Assembly (NCBI GenBank): GCA_022606425.2
Contig: JAHDVF020001258.1
Span: forward strand, 248,001 to 312,000
Direction: 5' to 3'
DNA from: Lepidostoma basale
Taxonomy: Eukaryota; Arthropoda; Insecta; Trichoptera; Lepidostomatidae
Length of the DNA stretch: 64,000 nt
Below the pieces are notes generated by a model. The model did no database searches, was not told the origin of the DNA, and saw only the letters and a list, made by a program, of their open reading frames with translations. Positions 45,081 through 56,285 of the stretch are shown in pieces. Position numbers and translations under genes: made by a program. Position 1 is the first letter of the stretch. Every line of letters begins with the position of its first letter.

Positions 45081-45084
45081 CTTG

Positions 45085-45640
45085 CGAAATCCGTGTAACT
45101 CGTCTTTCTGGAGCGACGTTTCGTTACGAGATTGTTGCAGTTTCCATCTTCAGGCTGGTTATGACAGGGTGGTTATAGCCACCCTGAAGATTTTTACACT
45201 CACCCATTTCTTCAGACTTATCAGGGGATTCTTAGAGAACTCCGTTATCTTGGAGGCTATCCATCTTTATGTTTCAGATGGTTATCTTCGACAGCGTCAG
45301 CACAGACTGTTTTATCTCCCAGCATGCAGAACTAACGTGCTTCTGGTGATGCCGGTGGGGAGAGCAATCAAACTGCTGAACATGATCGCTTCGGAAATCG
45401 ACTTCTTTCAAATACTCTTGACTTTGGAGAGTATCTTGTATTAATAATGTCGAACCATCTCTCATGCGTTCCTGGTATTATATATTTTTTATGGCTTACC
45501 TGTTCTCAATAAATGCCTTAAATTATACATTTTGTTTGTAATATCTTTTGAGAAAATAAACTGATTTGATTTGATTTGATTTGACTGAAGCGATTCCGAA
45601 ACGTCGGTCCAGAAAGACGAGTTACAAGGATTTTCCCAAG
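45085..45640. repeat. Palindrome split by a LINE-D insertion
   Basis: Left arm (45095-45165): GTGTAACTCGTCTTTCTGGA, GCGACGTTTCGTTACGAGAT, CCATCTTCAGGCTGG. Right arm (45583-45630): TTGACTGAAGCGATTCCGAA, ACGTCGGTCCAGAAAGACGA, GTTACA. The arms are complementary, and the CTGAAG hairpin tips face the insertion. The LINE-D copy lies exactly between them. Confidence 0.75.
45160..45585 (+). mobile_element. LINE-D 3' end with (TTTGA)n tail
   Basis: The frame 45082-45444 reads VVIATLKIFTLTHFFRLIRG, FLENSVILEAIHLYVSDGYL and RQRQHRLFYLPACRTNVL, then MPVGRAIKLLNMIASEIDF and a stop. The 3' UTR has AATGTCGAACCATCTCTCAT and a GATTTGATTTGATTTGATTTG tail (45563-45583). It is the clearest LINE-D end. Confidence 0.8.
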
Positions 45641-45659
45641 ATTCCAAAAAACATTTTGC

Positions 45660-46190
45660 TACAAACCGTGAAAATCTTCTTCTTCTTCGAGTGCCATGTC
45701 AGATCCTCCAGATGTCGGCTATCATCCTGGCGTAGGCCTTTCTGTCCTGTGCCAGACAAAACAACCCCTACCCCCCGAACTCCGGTCCATTTATTGATAT
45801 TATCGAGCCAGGACATCTGGAGTCTTCCCACACCGCGCCTATTCTCGATCTTCCGTTTTATGATGAGGTGCAGCAGATCGTATCAATAACAATTCTCTTA
45901 CTACTCTAGCTCTATGTAGCACCTAATTGTTGGTGACCATTTCAGTCCATGAGATCCGCAACATTCTGCGATGGAGCCACATTTCAAGTGCTTCTATACG
46001 GCTTATTGTGTTCACTTTGAGGGTCCAGGTGCCCACTCCGTATAGTATTATAATATGGACCAAATATAGTACTTGACCATCCTCTGTCTCAATTTCAAGT
46101 TGATATTGTAATTGCGAAAGAATGGTCTCATATTATTGAATGCGGCCATCGCAATTTCTTCTACACCTCACTTATTTATTGCAATTATAA
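45660..46190 (-). mobile_element. LINE 3' fragment, (GAA)n tail, minus strand
   Basis: CTTCTTCTTCTTCGAGTGCC marks the tail. Minus frame 45831-45622 reads MGRLQMSWLDNINKWTGVRG and later GTGQKGLRQDDSRHLEDLTW, a common lepidopteran LINE C-terminus. Upstream (45900-46140) holds eroded coding of the same kind. Confidence 0.7.
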
Positions 46191-46194
46191 TTTT

Positions 46195-46510
46195 AAACTG
46201 TTAATGAATAAACTTTATTTTTTGTATCACAATTGTATTTTATTTATGCGACAGCTGTTTCATCGACCTATGTTGACATCATCAGGTGTTACAATAATAT
46301 ATCAAATGTCAAATTTTCAAAATTTTCAAATGAAAAGTCACGAAAATTTGACATTTGATATATTATTGTAACACCTGATGATGTCAACATAGGTTGATGA
46401 AACAACTGTCGCGTAAAATAAAATACAATTGTGATACAAAAAACAAAGTTTATTCATTAACAGTTAAAAATGTTAAGGTATCATAGTGTTTCGGCCAAAA
46501 CAATGGACTA
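46195..46510. repeat. Large palindrome, about 130-bp arms (type unit)
   Basis: Left arm: AACTGTTAATGAATAAACTT, GCGACAGCTGTTTCATCGAC, ATGTTGACATCATCAGGTGT, ATATATCAAATGTCAAATTT. The right arm repeats this in inverse order from AAATTTGACATTTGATATAT to TTCATTAACAGTT, then a one-sided end TATCATAGTGTTTCGGCCAA. The loop is about 20 bases at 46320-46345. Each arm holds a CTGATGA-T-GTCAAC-ATA-GGTTGAT-GAAAC hairpin. Confidence 0.85.
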
Positions 46511-46549
46511 TTCAATTATAATTTGTGTATATTTTTTGTATTTATTTAA

Positions 46550-49500
46550 TTTGTTATAAATGTCATTACCGTTTCATGACAGTCTCTGCAACTTTTGATG
46601 CAAAGTTTGCGATCAACCTGTTTGAGTTAAAAAAATGGGAAGTAAATATTTGGGTTATGATCTTTTGCAAATAAAACACCATCGCTGATTAGGTCATTTA
46701 TTGACTCAACTTTCAATGATACATCAAGTAGGTTATACATCAATTTACATAATATGCGGTAAATGGTTAATACTTTACTGAATTATAATAATTACTGTTT
46801 CAAAGAGCGAGAGAAAATTTCAACAAGTTCCACTACTTTATTACGCTAAAAGATAAACATTTTAATACATCAATATCTGACTCCAATAGCCTTGAGATTC
46901 ATTCCACCCCACACATAGCTTAGTATGCTGACACAAATCGTCCTAGACATCCTAGACTCTTATAGACGAGTGAATAATACATTTTTTAAATCGTTAATAT
47001 CTGGTATAACATGTTTTGTACGTAGGTACCTACTGATCATATAAGTATGTATATTTCATTTGAAAATGCATGCAGAAAATCCTATTCTATGAAAGTTTAA
47101 AGACTCTTTTGGATAGAGATCTAAGCAAACCGTTCGGTTTTAAATAATTTAAAGCAGATTCAACAGATATTTAAATAATTATTCGAAACAATTGAAGTTG
47201 AAGAACAGAGAACAGGCTGTTCAAAAGGAGACGAGAAACGGATTAGCATCGTTATAACTAACTCTATTGAGACCACCGATGACACACATATCTATAATTG
47301 AAACACTGAATTTGTATTATATGACTCCAACATTTTGAGATTTCTATTTGATATACTTAGGTTTCATTGAGAGTATTTATTTTTTTCTCTTTCTTTATAA
47401 CATTTATATTACTTTAAAACACAGAGATTTAAATATCTTCGTTACGATACACATGTAATTCGCTATTAGCTATTGTAAAGTGCTAACATTAAGTGTACGT
47501 ATGTATATATATATGTAGGTCACACAGAATGGAAGGTTAAAGCGAAGCAGTCACACAAAATCTTTTTCTTATTATTACAAGTATCGAAATTCAGACGAAC
47601 ATTATATATTTATAATCATAAATAGATATCATATATGGGATTATAATTGAATACAAACAAATGTTTAAATTAAATCTTTCAAGTTTGCGACTCCCTTTCT
47701 AACAGATCAGCTCGACATTAGAACTGTACACGAATGGTTCTCCAGTTGCAGGTTAAACGAAAATGTGTTGTATTGAATACGTAGACATGTGTATATATGT
47801 ATTATAGTGTACGCCTAGAAGGTTAAAGGAATATGCACCAGCCCGTGACGGCGGTGGTGTTCGACTCGAATACACAATGTTTCAAAGTAAGCTCTTTCAC
47901 GTTAAACGATTTTCCGATATGTACGTCATCTCTCTAAGGGTAAACCATAAGCTTATTCAGTCAGTCAAACCAATCGGGACAAGTCAGAGCAGCACTTACG
48001 TTACGTTAAAGGTTTCCTAATCATTTTGGTCAAAGTTTCTTCCCACGCACGTGCGCAATACCATCAAATGATATGGTGAACACAGCTGTACTCTAACAAG
48101 TATTTCAAACTTATGCGGGGTAGTGGGACGCTCCATATTCACACGTTAAGATTTAATATCTCAGATTACGTAAGTTTCTTACGAAAATACAATATTTTAC
48201 AAATTTTATCACTTTCCTCTTTAATTCCTATTTATCATACGCAGTACATCTTTACACAAACAAATGGACGAATTCATTTTATATGTCTATCTACTTTATC
48301 TAAAAAAGACTGAAATTTGGGAAACGGTACTCGATTCTACGGGACTCGGAGTCCCGACCATTGAAAAATGTTCGACCTGAAAAAATTTGACTTCGAGTTG
48401 AGTTTACGTTATGTACACTTTATACAAATTAATAAGAAACTCCAAAGTATTTACAAAGTAAAACGGTCATGACAAGTTACAAAAATTTACAAGGGTGACT
48501 TTGCGATTGGAAAAGCACGAAGTACGAGTGGATACGTTTACAAGGTAATAAAATACATTTCACGCTAATGATACGCGCGCGGTCAAAAAGACCGGTCGTC
48601 CCCGTGTGCGATGGACTACCCCTGCACTCCTAGCTCTGTCCGGGCTCTCTAAGGCCAACCCTGAACCGTGTAATATCATATTCTGTGAGAAAACGACGTT
48701 TTAAAATCACTTCAATTGTCTAAGTACATTTCTTGATTGTCTCCTAAAGACTTTGAATAGAACGATGGACCAGTTTGTTGCTGCGGGCTTGTTGAAAGAA
48801 GCACGGGGAAAAGGATTTCCCTTAAAGGGTATCCAACCACGCCCGCTCTAATGAACCGCCAAGTACTAAGACACTGGGAAGAGATTGCGGGTCGCTCGCC
48901 CCTAACTCGAGTACGCCGAATGTCTCGCGTTCTTGCAAGGTTAAAAATTAAAATACGCCGCTTGTACAATAGTTCAAGCAGTTGCCTTCACGTCCGAGTC
49001 GAGGGACCGATGAAGACGAAGAGGTGTCGGAAAGTGTGAAGCACTTTGCCACCCAATTTTACGATGAGAATAATTTTAATTACAACAGTATATTGGATGA
49101 TTGACATTTTATCTTATAAAACTTCTTTACAATATTTAACCCAACATTTCGCCTATATACTTAAAACCCCTAAGTCCTCTCCGTTTTTTCACTGAACCAT
49201 CACTTAGTAGACCCTAATGACCTAACTTATCATTTATGAAGCTCGAATATGTCTTAAAACCCAATTTTATTAAGAAAGAACTCTGATAGGTTGGGTGTTA
49301 ATAACAAATTATTTTCATCTTTCATTCAATTTTCAATATTTTAGAAAACATAATATTATATTTCAACAGGCTTTAATTAAGATAGCTTTAAAAGTACGAA
49401 ATAGAAAAATAGAGAATTTACAATGGCTGCGTCTATTCTTTGAAGACTGTTGAATCATTCAAATCAAGTTATGCGCAATGTGTTTTCCATTTATTCTTGA

Positions 49501-51190
49501 AACGGGTGTTAATAAAGCAGCCATAACAGTGATTTATTATTGTTATTATTAGTAATTGAAGATCGCCATTAACAGTTGCAAGGCGGCTGAGTGGAAGTTA
49601 AAGCGTGCTTGACCCGTGCCATCTTAGTTCTTGTGTGGCCACGAGTTTCCCAGTAATCAACACCACCGGCTCTTTTGGATGGTGGTGGATATCTTTGGAA
49701 ATATTATAGGACAACAATTAGAAACTAGAAGCATCCAGTCTTCGCTGAACAGAGCGCGCGCGATACGTATACGAATAATTGATAGAAAGGTTAGGTACTG
49801 TAATAATAGACTTTGAGCAAACGGCACAACCATTGGAGGGAGCATTACAGTCAGAACATTCAAGATCGAAGACAATACGGTAAACAGGAGAATAATACTT
49901 CTTACAGAGACACTAGTAAGACTTTAAAATACACACTGCGTTCTCCTTCACACTCTGATCCTCGTCGAAACATTTTTTTTTATAATTAAAATTAATCGGG
50001 ATTATATAATACATCTTAAATATATAAAAATATCATCTTATCATACGAAACACAATGAAACAATAAACGGGGTAAATACAATATATATAATACATACAAG
50101 TATAAGAAAATATCATTAGTATATTTAAGTGATCCCATGTATAATACAGAAGCGGATCTTAAATTACTGGGAACATGTATACATAGCAAATACATTATGT
50201 TATTACAGATGCATTCTTCGAGTGCAGCCATGACATTGCAGCGTTCACGTACTGAGAGAAATAATGGAGTAGCTACTCTCTAGGGAGAACACCGACTACT
50301 ACCGAGAAACATTATGGCTAGAATCTATCGTCATGTGACGCCTCCGCTGTGGAGGCGCCCGCTTCCTTCGCAATACATACTCAGTCGAATATTCTTAATT
50401 ATCATTTCTTCCTCTCAGCTTGCGCCGATACGCCGTCTTTGGAATCACAGACTGATACGACAAGATCACTGACGATTTTCTTAGCCTAACAATTTATATG
50501 TGGTATAGATATATATGTTATAATAAATATTCATACGACTTTAAAAGATCAAATGTAAATATAACTTTGGGATCAAGATTGTCAGAGAATTACACAAGGC
50601 GAGACTCAGGGAGATTAGACAAGTCTTGGCTAGTTTTATATTTAATAGATTTTAGATAGATTACATATTATATGTATATACGTTTATAAAGTAGATATAT
50701 ATCAACATCAATGCACTGGTACAGAAAGAATTGAAAGGCGAAACATCTTCTATTTAGCAGGTTCCTGGTTGAACAAGGTGAACGGGGAACAGTGGTGACA
50801 ACTTGAGGGATACATAACATCAAACATCGATCAACATTAAGAAAGAGCCGCCGATGTGCCTCCTAGATCTATATCAGAATGGTAATCCCAGCATTGGTTT
50901 CTGAGAGGTTTTCCACTGTAAACAATCATGTTTCTGATGCGTGACTACTCACGGGCATTGCTTTCATCCTTAAATCATGGGACTAATTTCGGAGAGACAC
51001 GTACAGAAACACGAGCAAAAAATGTCTGTTTACATCTTATGTACGGCCGGAAAACAGCTGGTACTGTAAATGACAATAAACGTGGTTAGATCATTAGAAA
51101 CTCCTCCATGGCATAACAGTCTACTCTCCTTAAATATCTCATTCCTCTAGTCTACTGGGACACCACGCGAGCGGCGGCGGTTGCAGGCGA
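46550..51190 (-). other. Repeat-poor region, possible SCYL2 3' UTR
   Basis: About 4.6 kb lack the repeat families that fill the rest of the window. They lie immediately downstream (minus sense) of the last SCYL2 coding exon. Composition is AT-rich with scattered GC spots (48580-48660, 50330-50360). No open frame is convincing. A long 3' UTR or untouched downstream flank fits, but no polyadenylation site can be fixed by eye. Confidence 0.35.
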
Positions 51191-51193
51191 CAC

Positions 51194-51463
51194 TTAATCG
51201 TTAAAAGTGATATTAAGGGAGGGGCATTTCCGGACGGCTACCACGGGCGCGGGCGGGGGGAACACCCGGCTGTTGATGGCCGCCCAGTGGTGGCCCTGCA
51301 CGGAGCCGGTGAGGTGCCTTACCATGCCGGAGCCGAGCTGCTGCAGCAGGCCGGAGCCCTGTGAGCCCCCCAGGGCGGCGGAGGGCCGGCGCGAGCGGAT
51401 GGACTGCATGGACGACGACAGCAGGAAGGGCACGCTGCTGGACGTGTTGGGCATGGAGCCTCC
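51194..51463 (-). CDS. SCYL2: SCYL2 3'-most coding exon (core 51323-51463)
   Basis: After the acceptor GTGTTGCAG (AG at 51465-51464) the frame reads GGSMPNTSSSVPFLLSSSMQ, then SIRSRRPSAALGGSQ and GSGLLQQLGSGM. At 51323 there is a good donor (ATG then GTAAGG), 47 codons and phase 0. Without splicing the frame runs on through VRHLTGSVQGHHWAAINSRV to a stop at 51194. Both endings are possible; inside the readthrough a pyrimidine-rich acceptor (CCGCGCCCGTGGTAG-like) lies near 51240. The Ser/Gly/Gln-rich, GC-rich text suits the poorly conserved tail that binds endocytic partners in SCYL2. Attribution is by strand, composition and phase. Confidence 0.65.
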   Translation of the reverse strand, partial: GGSMPNTSSSVPFLLSSSMQSIRSRRPSAALGGSQGSGLLQQLGSGMVRHLTGSVQGHHWAAINSRVFPPPAPVVAVRKCPSLNITFND

Positions 51464-53078
51464 CTGCAACACGCGGAGTTTCAAGCTCGGCCTGGCGCTC
51501 GCCGCCACGCGCGCCCCCTCCCGGGGGCGGAGCGGGGCGCGCGCGCCGGGCGAGGCCGCCTCGTCACCGTTATATAGCACGCGACAACTTATTTTTGAAA
51601 CCAATTTATAATTGGGTCGAATTATAAAGAGAGTTGTAATGCCAAATCAGTTCAGCGCTATAACGGCTATTCGATACAAAACATGGCTTACTCATGTGAA
51701 ATGAACACAACAACACGAACAAAGTTTGCGCCCATTCATGATACAAGTATGATACTTGTACTCGGTATCACGTGACAAGTGAAGCACATAGTAAACGCTA
51801 ATGACACATTGAGTAGGTTGTATGGATGATCGGTTTCACTACATATAGGAAGAGTACTCACGATCATGCTCCGTGCAAGCTGCATAGAAGAACAGATAGC
51901 GACAGTCATTGGACTCACATACAATGGCAAGGCGTGTTGGGACACGGCGACATGGATTTCTGTGTATATTTTTACAAAGGTGCTGCGACTTTCTGAACGG
52001 CACCCCCTCCCGCCTTCAGCCGGCGTGAATCGGGACCCGTCATCGTCCGTCGTCCGAGAGGCGCGGAGGTGGTTCGTCGGCGAACTTTGAAAATGTGTCT
52101 CTGTTTGTAGAAATATGAGAAGAGTATTTTTCCATCCATGTTGCGCATGTAAGTGTTGGACAATCACAAATGGCATGATATGAGATATTCAGTATGTGGG
52201 TAGGTTTGTGAGATGTTAAGAAACGGATAGTTGAGTTAATAATACTTACTGTACACTGTAACTATTATTAATTCAATTCTACGGTTATGTGTCAAATCAG
52301 TCATTATTGGAAATGGAGCACAGTTTTTTTATCCTAGCGAATTTTGAAAAAGTTTAAAAAATATTATTATAGTTTTTTTTTTAATATTTATATTTTAGAT
52401 TAATAAACACATGGTTTTTAGATATATTTATAGCCGGATTAGTTTCACATTTCTCATCTCTTGTAAAATGGTATGAAACATATATAACTGCTGCTAAATA
52501 AGTTTTGGGTTCTCCGTAAACCAGAATGAGCCAATTCGCTACTTCTACAGAGGGTCTCACCACTAATCAAGACGTGCGTGTAACTTTACAGAGAGAAGTA
52601 GGTACAGAGCAGAGGAATGCATCTATGTAGGTCGGTTCCCACCGGGTAAGAGATTCCTACTGAGTAAGTAAGGTACCATGGAGGGGATGAGTACATTAGC
52701 CAATGGGGGAGCTATGCAAGTAATGACGACAACCTAGAACCCCGCAGTCGCTTCTTCGGATCCGGCTCCCGGAGGACATCACTTGAACACAGATGAATGA
52801 GTCAAGATGCAAAACGAATATTAAAGCGGAACAAATAAAACAACGGTTGACGTATTGTCCCGTCAGGCGTGCAATGATCGGTTGCGGATGGACACGCCAC
52901 CGCCGGCGGCGGCAGCACACGGATATTACTAGCAAGGAGGCTCTGGAGGCAAGGAGCCCTCCGTGCTGTTAATATGGTAGGGCAGACTGGACAAACAAAG
53001 CCAAACTGAGAGAGGAAAGGGCAAGACAGAATGAAAGAGACGGCACGGTGTTTGTTGCTGATCAGGAGTATCACTTAC

Positions 53079-53144
53079 AGCATAAGCTGTGGAGGATGGA
53101 ACAGACAAGCTGGAACCAGAGCCGCCGCGTCCACCGTAACGGCC
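53079..53144 (-). CDS. SCYL2: SCYL2 internal exon (22 codons)
   Basis: The acceptor TTGGCAG (AG at 53146-53145) is followed by GRYGGRGGSGSSLSVPSSTA and YA, then the donor GTAAGTGA (GT at 53078-53077). Phase is 0 at both ends, which fits the exon before it and the 51463 exon after it. The Gly/Ser-rich text suggests a flexible linker in the C-terminal tail. No domain is visible. Reading through the donor leads to unrelated, stop-terminated sequence. Confidence 0.7.
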
Positions 53145-53397
53145 CTGCCAACACATTACCAGGTCACTCCTACACTTCAATAGCTCGGATACCGCCGGGA
53201 TATGGTATCATCTAACAATTATAATCTTCCAACAAGAGTTAGTACATTTTGGTCTAGCGTGGACAGTCTTAATGCGTGCCACTAAATCATTTCAAGAGGG
53301 TAGTTGTCATTGTCACCCCGGGCAGTCTATGCCCGGGGGCTCTACAAGAGGAAGCTAATCGGAGAGATATCGTCAAGTAATAAGGTGTGCAACTAAC

Positions 53398-53708
53398 AGT
53401 CGGCGGAGACAGGTTGACGTGGGAGCCGCGGCGCTCCTGCGGCCCGATGCTGGAGTGGCGGCGCACGGGCAGGCCGGCCGTGGAGCCGGGCGAGCCACCG
53501 GGGGACGAGGCGCACGACGGCGCGATGCGGATCTTGGGCGTCATCAGGGTGTTGTCCGACAGGCGGCGGTTGGGGAAGGCGCTGGCCACGCGCAGGAAGT
53601 TGTTCCCGTCCTGGGAGGAGGAGCTGGCCCCGAACCACCAGGAGCCCAGCAGGCCAGACCCCCCGCTGGTGCCGCTGGCGCTGGGCGCCGTGGTGGTGGT
53701 CGCAGCAC
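53398..53708 (-). CDS. SCYL2: SCYL2 internal exon (103 codons)
   Basis: The exon follows the acceptor ATATGAGCAG (AG at 53710-53709) and ends at the donor GTTAGT (53397-53396). Joined to the previous exon in phase 1 it reads G AATTTTAPSASGTSGG, then LLGSWWFGASSSSQDGNNFL, RVASAFPNRRLSDNTLMTPK, IRIAPSCASSPGGSPGS, RRHSSIGPQERRGSH and VNLSPPT. Ser, Pro and Gly dominate. RRLSDN and RRHSSI look like basophilic kinase sites. The GC-rich third positions contrast with the flanking introns. It is part of the disordered tail. Confidence 0.85.
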
Positions 53709-53764
53709 CTGCTCATATCCACATTCATCTTCATTACTTACCCTCTGCGAGAATCCTACGATAT

Positions 53765-54310
53765 TTAACTAACTAACTAACTAACTAAAAAACTACCCAC
53801 GCCGTTTACCTGGAGGGCTAGGCCGAGATGATGGGCCACCAATACATAACTCTGACGCATCTTCTACGTTCACACACCGTGACACCCATGCTCTTCGATT
53901 GTTCCTACTTCTTTTATCAGTATTTGATGAATGGTCATGCCATGTCTTCTTTGGTCTTCCTCGACTTCTTTTTCTATTCACACTACTTGTATACATCTTT
54001 TTGACCATTCTTCATTCATCCATCCGTTCCATATGTCCAAACCATCTTAGTGACCATTTCTTAATTTTATTTTGGACGCATTCATCCGCCTTACATTACT
54101 TTCTAACTTCTTCATCGGGTATTCTATCATACATTGTTTTTCCGTGTGATATCATTTCTATGGCATTTATCCTACTTTCATTCTTCTTCAGCCAACTCTA
54201 AACTTCACTTCCACATATAATAGTCGGCACTAGAACCCCACTGTGCACTGCCATCTTTGCTTCAGTGGATAGCTTATATTCCTATTTGATGTGATGGTTT
54301 TGAGTGCACC
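53765..54310 (-). mobile_element. LINE-B copy in a SCYL2 intron
   Basis: The tail complement (TTAACTAACTAACTAACTAAC) at 53766-53786 is followed by CACGCCGTTTACCTGG and a frame reading MVKKMYTSSVNRKRSRGRPK, then KTWHDHSSNTD, with decay upstream. It lies about 60 bases from an exon edge. Confidence 0.8.
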
Positions 54311-54344
54311 ATTTACTTTGTTTCCAGCACCAACAGACACACCA

Positions 54345-54480
54345 TTCTCTTCACTGAAACACTATAATATTTCAACATTATCAAATGTTTAAACTTGAAA
54401 CACTGTTATTATGTATCACAATTTATTTATACGAGTTTGTCGCGACAGTTTTTTTTATTTATTAAAATTGTACGTAATAA
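54345..54480. repeat. Palindrome-family arm
   Basis: CACTGAAACACTATAATATT, CAACATTATCAAATG and GTTTGTCGCGACAG match the 46.2- and 63.3-kb families. One arm only. Confidence 0.55.
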
Positions 54481-54708
54481 CAGTGTTCCAAATTTAAAAA
54501 ATTAATTTTATATTTATTACTAATTCACCACTGTGATTTAAAATCCTTAATCGAATCAAAAATTCCAATTGTGTTCATTGTTTACCTTTTTCTGAAAAAA
54601 ATCGAAAAAACGAAATAAAAAAATATTTTTCAAATCAACCAATATTAAAGTTTTTTTATATTACCGGTGGTTGAACCCAATTACTGTACAGGTATGTTAT
54701 ATTGATTC

Positions 54709-54950
54709 TTAACCCGACGATCGCCGTGTGCACACATGTGTGCTCTACGTAGAAGATCGCCATAAGCGCAGCTGTGCGCGCTTCGCAATATTCGAAAGAT
54801 GTATTTCAAAATTAATTCCGATTTTCTCACAACGACATCTATGAATATTTAAAAATATTAACAAACCAAAAAGGATTGACATTTTTCGATAGTTTGGGAG
54901 AAAATACGTGGCGTACCGTTTCTACAAACATATGGCGATGAATGGGTTAA
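54709..54950. mobile_element. PiggyBac-like MITE with TTAA ends
   Basis: TTAA at 54709-54712 is followed by CCCGACGATCGCC. TTAA at 54947-54950 is preceded, read inward on the other strand, by CCCATTCATCGCC. Sub-terminal palindromes (GTGTGCACACATGTGTGC, GCGCAGCTGTGCGCGC) lie near the left end. It is 242 bp and non-coding. The TTAA target and CCC start are hallmarks of the piggyBac superfamily. Confidence 0.7.
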
Positions 54951-55085
54951 GACATGCCATTTTATTGTCATGTGAATTCTACAACAGGCCGATACAGTGT
55001 AGGAATCACAGTGCCATCGCTGGGAATCGAACCCAGGACCTTCGGTATGACAGTCATAAATCTTGCCACTTAGGTGCGGAGGTCT
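54951..55085 (-). mobile_element. tRNA-derived SINE, copy 5
   Basis: GCCATTTTATTGTCATGTGA, ATTCTACAACAGGCC and CGCTGGGAATCGAACCCAGG, then CTTGCCACTTAGG, are the inverse of the family with B box GGTTCGATTCCC. It abuts the piggyBac-like MITE and stops about 40 bases from the SCYL2 exon. Confidence 0.8.
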
Positions 55086-55126
55086 GCAAAGATCTGTCGT
55101 CCTGCGGCATCCTGTACCCCACTGAC

Positions 55127-55328
55127 CGGTAGAGTTCTTCCTGGCCATGTCCTCGGCGCTGGAGGTCTTGCGCTGTTCCACGCGCAGGTTGGGGATGTTG
55201 AAGGGCGGAGCCATGTTGTCGGTGCTCAGCTGGTGGCGCAGGGTGCGCTTGGTCTCCACGTTGGCCATGTCCACCTTCAGCTTGGTAAGCTGGCTCTTCT
55301 CCACCAGGTCGAACATCTCGCGCAGTAT
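55127..55328 (-). CDS. SCYL2: SCYL2 internal exon (67 codons)
   Basis: The exon begins after the acceptor AACTTGCAG (AG at 55330-55329) in phase 0 and ends at 55127 before the donor GTCAGT, leaving one base (phase 1). It encodes ILREMFDLVEKSQLTKLKVD, which continues the helical end of the HEAT-like region without a gap relative to the vertebrate protein. Then follow RTLRHQLSTDNMAPPFNIPN, LRVEQRKTSSAEDMARKN and ST. The last motifs are, from memory, shared by insect SCYL2 proteins. The upstream frame stays open by chance for 24 codons, so the acceptor is chosen by alignment to SCYL2. Confidence 0.9.
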
Positions 55329-55384
55329 CTGCAAGTTGGTGATTTCCGATTTGTGCTGCGAACGCTTAACACTCCTGATCTTTA

Positions 55385-56285
55385 CATTACTAACTAACAA
55401 TCACACCGTTTTCCCGGAGGGGTAGGAAAAAAAGATGGACCGCCATACTGCTCTGACCTTATATACCTCTTTAGCTCCTCTAACTAACTAACCATCACGC
55501 CGTCTCCCCGAAAGGGTAGGCAGAAAGAATGGACTGTCAGACTTTTCTTTCCTGACAAATTTCTCTCGCTTCCTCAACATTCATCAGTCGTGTCATGCAC
55601 GCGCGTCGATTTCTCTGACTCCTCACATGGCCGACATTCAATATTAGATTTATTTGATCGGGCCACGTTTTCCTCGGTCTTCCTCTATTTATGGTTCCAT
55701 TTACATCGTTATCATATAATTTTTTTATCATTCTTTCTTCATTCATTCTTTCCATATGTCCAAACCATATTTATGATCCTTTCATTATTTTGTTCATAAC
55801 ACCATCATTCGCACCGCATTCACATCTTATATTTTCATTCGACACTCTATCATACACAGAGTATCCGCACATTCGTCTAAGAGATCTCATTTCTACTGCA
55901 TTTATTCTACTTTCATCCTTCTTTTGCCAGTTCCATGCTTCGCTTCCATACATATGGGTAGGTAGAAGAACACCATTGTGCACTGCCATTCTAGCTTTTT
56001 TGGATAGGTTATTGTTTGCGATGACAACTTTAAGTGCACCATTCACTTTGTTGCCTGCCCCAACCCTTCTTTCAATATCCCTCTCCACTCGCCCATCTCT
56101 TGTAAACATACTACCTAAATACACGAACTCATCTACTTGCTCCAAATTTCAACCATTTAGGTACGCTAATGTTGCAAACTGTCGTGATTTCTTCTTTTTC
56201 AAAAATCATTACCTCGGACTTATTAACATTCATCACTTCAGCTCCTCTATATTCATAAATGGTAACATGCACGCTCCTATTTGAT
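55385..56285 (-). mobile_element. Longest LINE-B copy, in a SCYL2 intron
   Basis: A short 3' scrap (55385-55485) precedes a copy whose tail starts at 55482 (CTAACTAACTAACCATCACG). Frames 55755-55537 and 56145-55771 read MERMNEERMIKKLYDNDVNG, NRGRPRKTWPDQINLILN, VDEFVYLGSMFTRDGRVERD, ANKVNGALKVVIANNNLSKK-like text and VLLPTHMYGSEAWNWQK. Upstream the text includes an eroded VMNVNKSEVMIFEK-type part. Few lesions, so relatively young. Confidence 0.85.

Noticed and set aside
45082..45444. Host gene candidate of 120 codons
   Set aside because: The sequence recurs at 27763 and 37416 with a shared 3' UTR and tail, so it is the LINE-D C-terminus.
51207..51627. Long plus-strand frames (134 and 88 codons) with Gly/Ala/Arg-rich text
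   Set aside because: They lie opposite the GC-rich SCYL2 exon. Splice sites, phase and composition support the minus strand.
53387..53776. Plus-strand frames of 129 and 117 codons
   Set aside because: Antisense shadows of the SCYL2 exon at 53398-53708.
55074..55425. Plus-strand frames of 107 and 92 codons
   Set aside because: Antisense shadows of the SCYL2 exon at 55127-55328.
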